Made by a program: the position numbers and the translations under genes. 24,619 nt of DNA, taken from the NCBI GenBank assembly GCA_030697855.1, contig JAUYOU010000022.1:1-24619 (forward strand), written 5' to 3'. The notes beneath the pieces are model-generated. The model was given only the letters and a program-made list of their open reading frames with translations, made no database searches and had not been told where the DNA came from. The DNA is from a bacterium. GTDB taxonomy: Bacteria > Patescibacteriota > Minisyncoccia > JACQLN01. Below, one piece after another: positions 17,985-24,609 of the stretch (within the stretch, counting starts at the first letter, position 1; the number at the start of each line of letters is the position of its first letter).

Positions 17985-19268
17985 ATGTATAAAAAACCAC
18001 AACTTAGGTTTTTTCTTGTTTTAACAGCTTTTTTAGCTGTTTTTGTGGTTTCCTCGAATATAGCCCTAGCTGCTTCTAAGAATACTAATTTAGAAAGTGG
18101 CCGATATTTAATTTCAACCAAAAGTTACTTTATTAAGTCTCTATTTGGAGTCCAGCACGAATTTGATTCTGGTTTTACCGCCGATTTAACTACGGGGGAA
18201 GTTTGGACACTAGAAAAAATATTTAAAGTTAATGTTTCTTCCGTACCCTTGTATAAAGTTAATGGAGTGAGTGCGATGGATAGTGCTTCAGCTAATGTTG
18301 TTGGGGTTGTTTCTGAAACAGTTGCTTCTTTGCAAAAAGATACCCAAAAAATAAAAGATAGGACTATTTTACCTACAAATGCAATTTCTTGGGGAACTGT
18401 TTTTGTATACGGTGATAATTCTATAACTTCTACATTCGGAGGTAAGAATGTTAATGTGGCTATTTTAGATACAGGTGTTAATGCTGTTCATTCTGATTTA
18501 GTAGATAACATAAAAGACTGTAAAGATTTTACACGTGGCCCTGTAGCTCGTTCTACTTGTGAAGATAAAAATGGCCACGGCACACACGTTGCTGGAATTA
18601 TTGCAGGCAATGGTGGTTTTGATGCAAAGGGTGTTTGGGGTGTAGCCAGTGAAGCCAATTTATTAGTTTATAAAGTTTGTAGGAACGATGGAACCTGTTG
18701 GGCTGACGACGTAGCCGCTGCTCTAGATTATGCCGCTGGCGCAGGCAAAGCAGATATAGCTTTTATTGGTTTGGGTGGTAATAACGAAAGCTCTATTTTA
18801 AAAAATTCTGTAGATTCTGCTTTAAATAAAAATGTTTTAGTGGTTACTGGTGCTGGTAATGATGGCCCAGACAAAGCTTCTATAGATTGGCCTGCTGCAC
18901 ATAAAAATACAGTTTCGGTTGGTGCTTTGGCCGAAGATAAAACCACAACCACTTGGTCTAGCAGAGGTGTAAATGATGGAGATTTTGTAAAAGAAGAAAG
19001 AGAGATTACTTTTGTTGCTCCTGGTGTAAACATAGAATCGACTTGGGTTGATGGTGGTTATAGATTTCTTTCCGGAACATCTATGTCTGCTGCTTTTGTT
19101 TCTGGTGTTGCCGCTAAAATATGGAATGGTTCGGCTACCAGTACTTTAGTTAATTTAGAAAAATTGAGCCACGATATTGGTTTAATAGGTGATGATAATG
19201 CCACGGGTTTTGGAATTATAGTATTACCAAAAGCTAAAGTAGAAACCTCTTCTTCGTTATTGCCATAA
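17985..19268 (+). CDS. Secreted S8-family serine protease (subtilase)
   Basis: Exported subtilisin-like protease of 427 aa. The start ATG 17985 gives a classical signal peptide: basic MYKKPQLR, a hydrophobic core (FFLVLTAFLAVFVVSSNIALA) and an Ala-Ala cleavage region near residue 30. A pro-region of about 120 residues follows, then the catalytic domain with Asp162 (VAILDTGVN), His198 (NGHGTHVAGI), oxyanion Asn292 (GAGNDG) and Ser366 (GTSMSA). The triad is complete, so it should be active outside the cell or at the surface. No C-terminal anchor or sorting repeat is visible. It may process envelope proteins or degrade external protein for food (inference). It has its own promoter and terminator. 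Confidence 0.93.
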   Translation: MYKKPQLRFFLVLTAFLAVFVVSSNIALAASKNTNLESGRYLISTKSYFIKSLFGVQHEFDSGFTADLTTGEVWTLEKIFKVNVSSVPLYKVNGVSAMDSASANVVGVVSETVASLQKDTQKIKDRTILPTNAISWGTVFVYGDNSITSTFGGKNVNVAILDTGVNAVHSDLVDNIKDCKDFTRGPVARSTCEDKNGHGTHVAGIIAGNGGFDAKGVWGVASEANLLVYKVCRNDGTCWADDVAAALDYAAGAGKADIAFIGLGGNNESSILKNSVDSALNKNVLVVTGAGNDGPDKASIDWPAAHKNTVSVGALAEDKTTTTWSSRGVNDGDFVKEEREITFVAPGVNIESTWVDGGYRFLSGTSMSAAFVSGVAAKIWNGSATSTLVNLEKLSHDIGLIGDDNATGFGIIVLPKAKVETSSSLLP

Positions 19269-19297
19269 ATTAAGTAAATAATTTAAAAGCATAACTT

Positions 19298-19325
19298 ATC
19301 CCGACTATTTAGCGGGATTTTTTGT
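19298..19325 (+). terminator. Intrinsic terminator of the subtilase gene
   Basis: Arms ATCCCG (19298-19303) and CGGGAT (19313-19318) with a 9-nt loop and a T-run. The tail directly abuts the -10 box of the next gene. Confidence 0.8.
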
Positions 19326-19331
19326 TATACT
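19326..19331 (+). promoter_or_regulatory. -10 box of the MFS gene, leaderless
   Basis: TATACT (19326-19331) ends 6 nt before ATG 19338; no Shine-Dalgarno. Confidence 0.55.
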
Positions 19332-19337
19332 ATAAGA

Positions 19338-19976
19338 ATGTTCACTGGCGTAAATCGTATTATAAAAGTTATTGTTGCGGCAGATTTTTTTTACAATTCT
19401 GCCTTTGCTTCTTTTGGTCCAGTGTTTGCAATTTTTTTAACCAATCAAATTGAAGGCGGTTCAGCCAAGGTAGCTGGTTTTGCAGCTTCGATTTTTTGGA
19501 TAGTTAAATCTATTTTTCAATTGCCCATTGCGCGTTTTTTAGATAAAACTGATGGCGAACGCGACGATTTTTGGGCTTTATTTTTTGGTTATTTTTTAAG
19601 CTCGCTTATTCCTATTGCATATATCTTTGTTACAACGCCAATGCACTTATATATTGTGCAAGGTTTTTATGGCTTTATAATGGCGTGGGCAGTACCAGCA
19701 TGGTATTCCATTTTTACGCGGCACGTAGATAAATGGAGAATAAGTTTTGAATGGAGCTTGGATAGTGTTTTTTCTGTAGGACTTGCGGCTTCTGTGGCTA
19801 CAGCAGTGGGTGGTTATGTGGCCGATAAATATGGTTTTGTTACACTATTTATTTCGGCAAGCGCCATATCGCTTTTGTCTTCATTTTTATTGTTAGGTTT
19901 GTTTAATCACCTTGATCCTAAAAAACGTTATCAAGACAGAACCATACCCGAACGTCATCGCAAAATAGTCCAGTAG
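19338..19976 (+). CDS. Half-size MFS-type transporter (about 6 TM)
   Basis: Membrane protein of 212 aa that matches one six-helix half of a major facilitator superfamily transporter (normally about 400 aa, 12 TM). Six hydrophobic helices are visible at about 8-31, 42-60, 79-98, 103-125, 143-163 and 168-190. The loop after helix 2 (ARFLDKTDGERDDFW) matches the position of the MFS A-motif, and GGYVADKYGF resembles a second A-like loop before the last helix. The C-terminus is a charged tail. There is no frameshift and no second half downstream, so it is probably a natural half transporter that works as a dimer (inference). Substrate unknown. Confidence 0.8.
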   Translation: MFTGVNRIIKVIVAADFFYNSAFASFGPVFAIFLTNQIEGGSAKVAGFAASIFWIVKSIFQLPIARFLDKTDGERDDFWALFFGYFLSSLIPIAYIFVTTPMHLYIVQGFYGFIMAWAVPAWYSIFTRHVDKWRISFEWSLDSVFSVGLAASVATAVGGYVADKYGFVTLFISASAISLLSSFLLLGLFNHLDPKKRYQDRTIPERHRKIVQ

Positions 19977-20022
19977 ACTTATTTTTATGTATCTGTTAGT
20001 TTCTGGTCAGGAGCGGTTTTAT

Positions 20023-20040
20023 GTTCTTTTAAAAAAGGAG
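20023..20040 (+). repeat. Repeated leader box, copy 1 (A6)
   Basis: GTTCTTTTAAAAAAGGAG carries the Shine-Dalgarno GGAG for the gene at 20047. UUCUUUU can pair with AAAAGGA, potentially hiding the ribosome-binding site. Other copies are at 20796 and 21599. Confidence 0.75.
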
Positions 20041-20046
20041 TTGTTT

Positions 20047-20211
20047 ATGAAAGACGATAAGAAAAAAGACCAAAAACCAGAAGAAGAAAAACTTGGCTCA
20101 AAAATAGAGCTTAACCAAGAAGAGTTGGATTATTTTCATAATCTTCTTTTGTGGGAAGAATTTTCTGGAAAAACATATTACGTGTTTGGGAGGGGAAAAT
20201 GCATAAACTGA
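20047..20211 (+). CDS. Orphan small charged protein
   Basis: Unrecognised soluble protein of 54 aa, the first gene of the small-gene array. ATG 20047 follows AAAAAAGGAG with 6-nt spacing; an upstream in-frame start at 19987 would include the leader and is rejected. The first 20 residues are almost all Lys, Asp, Glu and Gln (KDDKKKDQKPEEEK), then a helix (NQEELDYFHNLLLWEEF) and a short aromatic tail (KTYYVFGRGK). Its end overlaps the next gene by 13 nt, so the two are translationally coupled. Confidence 0.68.
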   Translation: MKDDKKKDQKPEEEKLGSKIELNQEELDYFHNLLLWEEFSGKTYYVFGRGKCIN

Positions 20212-20414
20212 AAATTCCGGGAACGTGGAAGTTAATAACTGTAGATGGTTGGGAACCCGAAGGTTTGCAGTACGATTACTCTCTTAAGCGAGAAATTTCT
20301 TCTGAATGTAGAGTACCTAGGCTTATTTCTCCATCCGGAAGTTTTTGGGAAGGCAAAGAAAAAATCAGAGCGGTTGTTAGTGCATTCAAAAATCAGAAAA
20401 AGAGAAAGGGGTAA
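20199..20414 (+). CDS. Orphan small basic protein
   Basis: Unrecognised 71-aa protein. ATG 20199 is preceded by GGGAGGGGAAA, a usable ribosome-binding site inside the end of the previous gene. The sequence has several Trp and Gly residues (IPGTWKLITVDGWEPEG) and ends in a basic cluster (KNQKKRKG), suggesting a compact beta-rich domain with a basic tail that may bind nucleic acid or membrane (inference). The next gene starts 3 nt after its stop. Confidence 0.66.
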   Translation: MHKLKIPGTWKLITVDGWEPEGLQYDYSLKREISSECRVPRLISPSGSFWEGKEKIRAVVSAFKNQKKRKG

Positions 20415-20417
20415 GAT

Positions 20418-20708
20418 ATGAGACTAAGAAGTCTTGGAAAGATTATGCTTGTGTCAATTGCCCTTGTTCTTTGTTTGGGCTGGGGTTTGATTCGTGGCTA
20501 TGCTTTGAATTGGATCCGCCCGATTATGGGTAAAGGAGGTTTTTTTGTGAAAAAATTTCTGCGCAATAATAGGATTTGGCTATACCCATCTATGTTTACT
20601 GTTGGATGCATATGTTTGATAGCGGCGTCTGCTGGATGGAGTTTCGGTTTTATATTGGCATTTTTTCTTATTCCGCCTTTTGTGTGTAGTCTTGCTGATG
20701 CGACATAA
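20418..20708 (+). CDS. Orphan two-TM membrane protein
   Basis: Unrecognised 96-aa protein. AAAGGGG (20405-20411) precedes ATG 20418. Two membrane stretches are visible: residues about 10-30 (MLVSIALVLCLGWGLIRGYAL) and about 58-88 (MFTVGCICLIAASAGW...LAFFLIPPFVC), the second long enough for two close helices. A basic linker (GKGGFFVKKFLRNNR) lies between them. It closes the first three-gene unit of the array and is followed by a terminator whose stem is repeated identically at 21524. Confidence 0.7.
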   Translation: MRLRSLGKIMLVSIALVLCLGWGLIRGYALNWIRPIMGKGGFFVKKFLRNNRIWLYPSMFTVGCICLIAASAGWSFGFILAFFLIPPFVCSLADAT

Positions 20709-20719
20709 TAAAAACCACT

Positions 20720-20754
20720 CCGAGCAGGAAAATCTGCTCGGTCTTTTTATTTTA
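20720..20754 (+). terminator. Repeated intrinsic terminator, copy 1
   Basis: Arms CCGAGCAG (20720-20727) and CTGCTCGG (20734-20741), loop GAAAAT, then TCTTTTTATTTT. Stem and loop are identical to the terminator at 21524-21545. Confidence 0.92.
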
Positions 20755-20795
20755 ATAACTTTCTGCTAATTTAAACCCAGGTTTGTTCGGTAAGA

Positions 20796-20812
20796 GTTCT
20801 TTTAAAAAGGAG
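20796..20812 (+). repeat. Repeated leader box, copy 2 (A5)
   Basis: GTTCTTTTAAAAAGGAG: the same box as at 20023 with one A fewer. It provides the Shine-Dalgarno for ATG 20819. Confidence 0.75.
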
Positions 20813-20818
20813 CTTAAA

Positions 20819-21043
20819 ATGCCTAAAAGGGTAAAAGAGGTTAATTCTGATGACTGTTCTAATTGCGGTAGATCAGAAGATATTGGCACTAGGAAGAAAA
20901 GGTATGGTCTTAAATGTCCTTATTGTCATAGCTTATTCTGTGGTGCCTGCTTTATAGTTAATTTAGAAAATAAAACTGGTGATACGGGAATATGTCCTGC
21001 GTGCAAAATAGAGTTTCTTTTCCCAAGAAGGAGAGATCCCTAA
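20819..21043 (+). CDS. Small zinc-ribbon-like protein
   Basis: Protein of 74 aa with four cysteine pairs: CSNC (about 13-16), CPYC (about 34-37), CGAC (about 42-45) and CPAC (about 61-64). They are spaced so that two zinc ions could be bound in a treble-clef or cross-brace arrangement. His38 could also take part. The ends are basic (MPKRVKEV and FPRRRDP), consistent with nucleic-acid or protein binding. The family is not recognised. ATG 20819 follows the repeated leader box; its stop overlaps the next start by one base (TAATG), so the pair is coupled. Confidence 0.72.
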   Translation: MPKRVKEVNSDDCSNCGRSEDIGTRKKRYGLKCPYCHSLFCGACFIVNLENKTGDTGICPACKIEFLFPRRRDP

Positions 21044-21516
21044 TGATAGAAGAAATTCGTGTCGGCATATGCGATTGTAATCCGTATTATCACGGAAGAA
21101 TATTTGGCCGTAAAATATATTTTCCCAAAGCAGGAATAGAGTGCGAAACTATTTTTAAGTTAGCAGAATGCCCAATTCCTTTTAGCTATGAAAGAGAGGC
21201 CTTACTTACCCTAAGGTGTCATTTTTTCTTAGATCTTCATGTTGCTGGTAATGTTTTACATACCGATGTAAGAAGGGTTGATTTGGTCTTTAATTCTAAA
21301 AGAGTAAACTGGAACGTATACTTGGGCGGCTTTTATTGTGGAAGACTAGCTAAAAATTTTCGTTCAGGGGTTAGAAAGTGGTCGGGTGAGACACCTCCTA
21401 ATGTGGATGAGGTAATTATTGGAATATCGCAACTCTTAGGGAGTATGAGTACACCTAAGTTTGAAAGATGGTTAGATATAATGACTCCCCAGAATTGGCA
21501 AGTTATAAGAAGATGA
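21043..21516 (+). CDS. Orphan protein, 157 aa
   Basis: Unrecognised soluble protein. The start ATG 21043 follows AAGGAG (21028-21033) and overlaps the stop of the zinc-ribbon gene by one base; an upstream in-frame start at 20992 lies inside that gene and is rejected. The sequence has several cysteines (ICDCNPYYHG, IECETIF, AECPIPF, LRCHFFLD) and alternating hydrophobic residues in the centre (HTDVRRVDLVFNSKRVNWNVYLGG), suggesting a beta-rich domain. Tight coupling to a zinc-ribbon protein hints that the two form a complex (inference). A terminator follows. Confidence 0.7.
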   Translation: MIEEIRVGICDCNPYYHGRIFGRKIYFPKAGIECETIFKLAECPIPFSYEREALLTLRCHFFLDLHVAGNVLHTDVRRVDLVFNSKRVNWNVYLGGFYCGRLAKNFRSGVRKWSGETPPNVDEVIIGISQLLGSMSTPKFERWLDIMTPQNWQVIRR

Positions 21517-21523
21517 AAATTAA

Positions 21524-21556
21524 CCGAGCAGGAAAATCTGCTCGGTCTTTTTTATT
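21524..21556 (+). terminator. Repeated intrinsic terminator, copy 2
   Basis: CCGAGCAG (21524-21531), loop GAAAAT, CTGCTCGG (21538-21545), then TCTTTTTTATT. Stem and loop are identical to the copy at 20720. Confidence 0.92.
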
Positions 21557-21598
21557 CCCCACCATTTTGTTAATCTTGAGTTAATAGTAAACAAGGCA

Positions 21599-21617
21599 GT
21601 TCTTTTAAAAAAAGGAG
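21599..21617 (+). repeat. Repeated leader box, copy 3 (A7)
   Basis: GTTCTTTTAAAAAAAGGAG: the same box with seven As. It provides the Shine-Dalgarno for ATG 21625. Confidence 0.75.
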
Positions 21618-21624
21618 ATCCGCA

Positions 21625-21867
21625 ATGTCGTACGTACATATAATAGATGGGCGAATGGCGGCGTTGATAAAAAAAAGGACAGGTCTAACTGTAGAGGAAA
21701 TCAGGAGGATGCCACTGGAGGAAGTCCATGCGGCGATAGAGGCTAAGATAGGGCATAAGCTTTCTCTTGAACTTGAGCCGGGGTGTATTTCTTCTGGAGA
21801 TGTACTTATAGATATGGGCAGAGTAATCACCAGTGAAGAAATCGAGAGGGCGGTAGATAAAATCTAA
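21625..21867 (+). CDS. Orphan small protein, 80 aa
   Basis: Unrecognised soluble protein. The ribosome-binding site AAAAAAAGGAG lies 7 nt before the ATG. A predicted helical segment (LTVEEIRRMPLEEVHAAIEAKIGHKLSLE) is followed by a beta-like region and a closing helix (TSEEIERAVDKI). Spaced EEI/EEV patterns suggest an amphipathic helix pair. It lies in the third unit of the array, 15 nt before a 27-codon ORF. There are no cysteines or TM helices. Confidence 0.7.
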   Translation: MSYVHIIDGRMAALIKKRTGLTVEEIRRMPLEEVHAAIEAKIGHKLSLELEPGCISSGDVLIDMGRVITSEEIERAVDKI

Positions 21868-21882
21868 AAAAGGAGGTGAGTT

Positions 21883-21966
21883 ATGAGAAATAAAAATGTT
21901 AAACCTCCGAGGTTTAACAAAACAAAGCCGAAAGGAAGGGCGGTCCTTTTTAAACCACGAGCCTGA
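21883..21966 (+). CDS. 27-residue basic peptide with a perfect Shine-Dalgarno
   Basis: A very short ORF encoding MRNKNVKPPRFNKTKP followed by KGRAVLFKPRA. It is preceded by AAAGGAGGTGAG, the most complete Shine-Dalgarno in the window, and its stop is immediately followed by a terminator. About a third of the residues are Lys or Arg. The first codons hold a 9-bp hairpin whose CCTCC can also pair with the Shine-Dalgarno. It could be a real micro-protein or a regulatory leader-type ORF; conservation is not known. Confidence 0.5.
   Translation: MRNKNVKPPRFNKTKPKGRAVLFKPRA
21898..21918 (+). promoter_or_regulatory. Hairpin with anti-Shine-Dalgarno sequence
   Basis: GTTAAACCT (21898-21906), loop CCG, AGGTTTAAC (21910-21918). 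ACCTCC at 21903-21908 is complementary to the GGAGGT of the upstream Shine-Dalgarno (21872-21877), so two RNA folds compete. Confidence 0.5.
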
Positions 21967-21992
21967 TGGAAAATTCATCGGGCTTTTTTATT
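21961..21992 (+). terminator. Intrinsic terminator
   Basis: GCCTGATG (21961-21968) pairs with CATCGGGC, including one G-T pair, over a short AT-rich loop, followed by TTTTTTATTT. It closes the small-gene array. Confidence 0.85.
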
Positions 21993-22047
21993 TCTACATA
22001 AAACTGCTAGTATTTAAATGAGTTTTAAGTTTCACGCTTCAAGTTTT

Positions 22048-23772
22048 ATGATTAATAGCGAAATCGCCAAGATATTCAAAGAAATTTCCATATTGTTTGC
22101 TATGCAAGAAGTGGCTTTTAAGCCGCAGGCTTTTGAACGCGCGGCCACTAACATAGAAAACTTAGGCGAAGATTTAAAAGATATATATAAAAGAGGTGGC
22201 ACTAAGGCTTTAGAAGAAATTCAGGGTGTGGGTAAAAGCATGTCGGAAATGATAGAAGAATATATAAAAACAAAAAAAATAAAAGAACACTTAGCTTTAA
22301 AAAAGAAAATTCCTGTAGATATTGAGGGTTTAACCAGTGTAGAAGGTATCGGTCCAAAAGGTGTATATAAACTATATAAAAAATTAGGTATTAAGACTTT
22401 AGCTCAACTAGAAAAATCGGCTAAGGCTGGTTTAATTAAAAACCTAGAAGGCTTTGGTGAAAAATCGGAAGAGAAAATTTTAAAAGGTTTAGAATTTGTT
22501 AAAAAATATAGTGGCAGATATGTTTTAGGTTTTGTTTTGCCGGAGATTCGGCAAATAATTGTGCGCTTAGAAAAGAGCCAATATACAGAAAAAGTTTTGC
22601 TATGTGGTTCGGCGCGTAGAATGCAGGAAACTGTGGGCGATATAGATATTTTAATAACTTCTAAAAAACCAAAAGAAGTTATGGATCTGTTTATAAAAAT
22701 GCCCGAAGTTGGGCGGGTAGTAGCCAAGGGCGAAACCAAAAGTGTTGTTAAATTAAAGAATGGTTTAGAGGTGGACTTGCGTGTGGTGGTGCCCGAAAGT
22801 TTTGGTGCAGCCGCGCAATATTTTACGGGTGATAAAAACCACAACGTCGAACTGCGAAAAATTGCCATGGATAAGGGCTATAAGTTAAACGAATACGGGT
22901 TATACAAGGGCGATAAAATTGTTGCTGGAAAAACCGAAGAAGAAATTTATAATAAACTAGGTTTAAGTTATATAGAGCCAGAACTTAGAACTCTAAATGG
23001 AGAAATCGAAGTCGCTCAAAATAATAAGTTACCTAAGCTAATTAATTACAGCGATTTAAAAGGTGATTTACAGATTCAAACCACTTGGACGGATGGTGAA
23101 AATACAATAGAAGAAATGGCAGAAGAGGCTATAAAAATTGGTTTAGAATATATTTTAATTACGGATCATACAAAGTCGCTTGCTATGACGGGCGGGTCGG
23201 ATGAAAAAAAATTAGAAAAGCAGATGGCGGAAATTGATAAATTAAATAAAAGCTCTAAGTTCCATGTTTCAGGATTCAAGATTTTAAAGGGTGCCGAGGT
23301 TAACATTATGAAAGACGGCTCGTTAGATATAGACAATAAAACTCTAGCTAAACTAGATGTTGTTGGTGTGGCAGTCCATTCGTTATTTAATTTGCCAAAA
23401 GCCGAACAAACCAAAAGAATAATTAAAGCGATGGAAAACTCAAACGTAGATATTCTTTTTCACCCAACAGGCAGAATTATTAATAAACGCCCAGCTTACG
23501 AAGTTGATATGGTGGAGATCATCAAGGCCGCTAAAAGAACGGGTACGGTTTTAGAAATAGATGCTTTTGCCGATAGGCTGGATTTAAAAGATGAACACAT
23601 AAAAATGGCTTTAGACGCTGGTGTAAAACTAGCCATAGATTCCGACGCGCACCATACGGATCACTTTAAGTATTTAGAACTGGGTATTGCGCAGGCGAGA
23701 AGAGGTTGGGCGACTAAGGCGGATATTATAAACGCCCATCCGTTGGAAAAGATGTTAAAATTTCTAAAATGA
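22048..23772 (+). CDS. polX: Family X DNA polymerase with C-terminal PHP domain
   Basis: Gap-filling repair polymerase (574 aa from ATG 22048). That start gives MINSEIAKIFKEIS, which matches the usual PolX N-terminus; ATG 22018 would add ten residues and sits 4 nt after a TAGTAT box, so it remains possible. Order of parts: N-terminal HhH/8-kDa domain (EIQGVGKSMSEMI, SVEGIGPKGVYKLY), the nucleotidyltransferase core with CGSARRMQETVGDIDIL (GS motif and DxD metal site), then EVDLRVV with the third Asp. The C-terminal PHP domain has TDHTKSL, GAEVNI, HPTGR and DSDAHHTDH, but motif I reads DLQIQT instead of the usual HxH, so two metal-ligand positions are Gln. It overlaps the MGMT-family gene by ATGA. 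Confidence 0.93.
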   Translation: MINSEIAKIFKEISILFAMQEVAFKPQAFERAATNIENLGEDLKDIYKRGGTKALEEIQGVGKSMSEMIEEYIKTKKIKEHLALKKKIPVDIEGLTSVEGIGPKGVYKLYKKLGIKTLAQLEKSAKAGLIKNLEGFGEKSEEKILKGLEFVKKYSGRYVLGFVLPEIRQIIVRLEKSQYTEKVLLCGSARRMQETVGDIDILITSKKPKEVMDLFIKMPEVGRVVAKGETKSVVKLKNGLEVDLRVVVPESFGAAAQYFTGDKNHNVELRKIAMDKGYKLNEYGLYKGDKIVAGKTEEEIYNKLGLSYIEPELRTLNGEIEVAQNNKLPKLINYSDLKGDLQIQTTWTDGENTIEEMAEEAIKIGLEYILITDHTKSLAMTGGSDEKKLEKQMAEIDKLNKSSKFHVSGFKILKGAEVNIMKDGSLDIDNKTLAKLDVVGVAVHSLFNLPKAEQTKRIIKAMENSNVDILFHPTGRIINKRPAYEVDMVEIIKAAKRTGTVLEIDAFADRLDLKDEHIKMALDAGVKLAIDSDAHHTDHFKYLELGIAQARRGWATKADIINAHPLEKMLKFLK

Positions 23773-24056
23773 GTTTTAAAGATAAAGTTTATAAATTTAC
23801 ACAGAAAATTCCCAAGGGCAAAGTCGCAACCTACAAATCAGTCGCGATTACTATCGGTTCACCTCGAGCTAGTAGAGGAGTAGCTATGGTGTTATCTAAA
23901 AATTTTGATCCTAAAATTCCATGCCATCGTGTTGTAAGAACCGACGGTTCTTTGGGTGGTTACAACCGCGGAGGTTCTGCTTCAAAAGCAAAACTCCTTC
24001 GGAGTGAAGGAGTTTTGGTAGATGGTTTAAAAGTTATTTCTAAAAGTTTTATTTAA
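23769..24056 (+). CDS. MGMT-family DNA alkyltransferase-type protein
   Basis: Single-domain member of the O6-alkylguanine-DNA alkyltransferase family (95 aa, only the active-site/DNA-binding domain). The motif KIPCHRVV contains the alkyl-accepting Cys, so it is not a Trp-type alkyltransferase-like protein. KFTQKIPKGKVATYKSVA is the winged-helix start and GGYNRGG follows the active site. Repair of O6-methylguanine by direct alkyl transfer is expected; full-length enzymes have an extra N-terminal domain that is absent here. It overlaps polX by 4 nt and runs tail-to-tail into rplT with an 8-nt overlap. Confidence 0.9.
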   Translation: MSFKDKVYKFTQKIPKGKVATYKSVAITIGSPRASRGVAMVLSKNFDPKIPCHRVVRTDGSLGGYNRGGSASKAKLLRSEGVLVDGLKVISKSFI

Positions 24057-24399
24057 CTTTTACTTTTTCTACAATCTTGGCAAATATTTCTGGATTGTTT
24101 TCGGCGATGTCAGCTAGAACTTTTCTATCTAGTTCAACATTGGCTTTCTTTAAGGCGTCTATAAACCTGCTATAAGAAATTCCATTTTGTTTAGCCGCGG
24201 CGCCAACTTTAACTTGCCACAAAGTTCTAAAATCACCCTTTTTCTTTTTGCGATCGTGATAGGCTTTGCTCCAAGCGTGCAACAAAGCTTCTTTAGCAGC
24301 TCGGTAGTGTGTATTACGAGCCCACTTAAAGCCTTTGGCATATTTTAATAAATTCTTTCTGCGTTTAGACGCAATTGTTCCTCTTTTTACACGTGCCAT
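24049..24399 (-). CDS. rplT: 50S ribosomal protein L20
   Basis: Large-subunit protein that binds 23S rRNA early in assembly. The 116-aa sequence begins MARVKRGTIASKRRKNLLKYAKGF and contains LWQVKVGAAAKQNGISYSRFIDALKKA, both characteristic of L20; length is normal. It follows rpmI with a 6-nt gap on the minus strand, the conserved rpmI-rplT order, so the two are co-transcribed. In many bacteria L20 represses this operon by binding its leader; that leader would lie beyond the right edge of the window. Confidence 0.97.
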   Translation of the reverse strand: MARVKRGTIASKRRKNLLKYAKGFKWARNTHYRAAKEALLHAWSKAYHDRKKKKGDFRTLWQVKVGAAAKQNGISYSRFIDALKKANVELDRKVLADIAENNPEIFAKIVEKVKVK

Positions 24400-24405
24400 A
24401 TTTTT

Positions 24406-24609
24406 TTAACTTAATCTTGCAAACGGCATTTTTTCCATAATGTTTTTAACTTCTGGTTTTGCCATTGCTGAACCTTTTCTTATACTTCTTTTTCTATTGC
24501 TAGATTTTTTAGCTCTAAAATGGTTTTGATTTGGAGTTCTATGCATAAGCTTTCCGTTTTTTGTCCTACGGAATCTTTTTGCCATCGATTTATTTGTTTT
24601 TGCACCCAT
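24406..24609 (-). CDS. rpmI: 50S ribosomal protein L35
   Basis: Small basic large-subunit protein of 67 aa. MGAKTNKSMAKRFRRTKNGKLMHR and NHFRAKKSSNRKRSIRK match the L35 family at its usual length. It is the first gene of the rpmI-rplT pair visible here. infC, its common upstream neighbour, would lie outside the window; only 10 nt remain beyond the start codon. Confidence 0.95.
   Translation of the reverse strand: MGAKTNKSMAKRFRRTKNGKLMHRTPNQNHFRAKKSSNRKRSIRKGSAMAKPEVKNIMEKMPFARLS

Noticed and set aside
20023..21617. CRISPR or integron attC interpretation of the repeated boxes
   Set aside because: Repeats are only 17-19 nt, placed at gene leaders with unequal spacing, and no integrase or cas gene is present; attC-like folding was not seen at the unit junctions.
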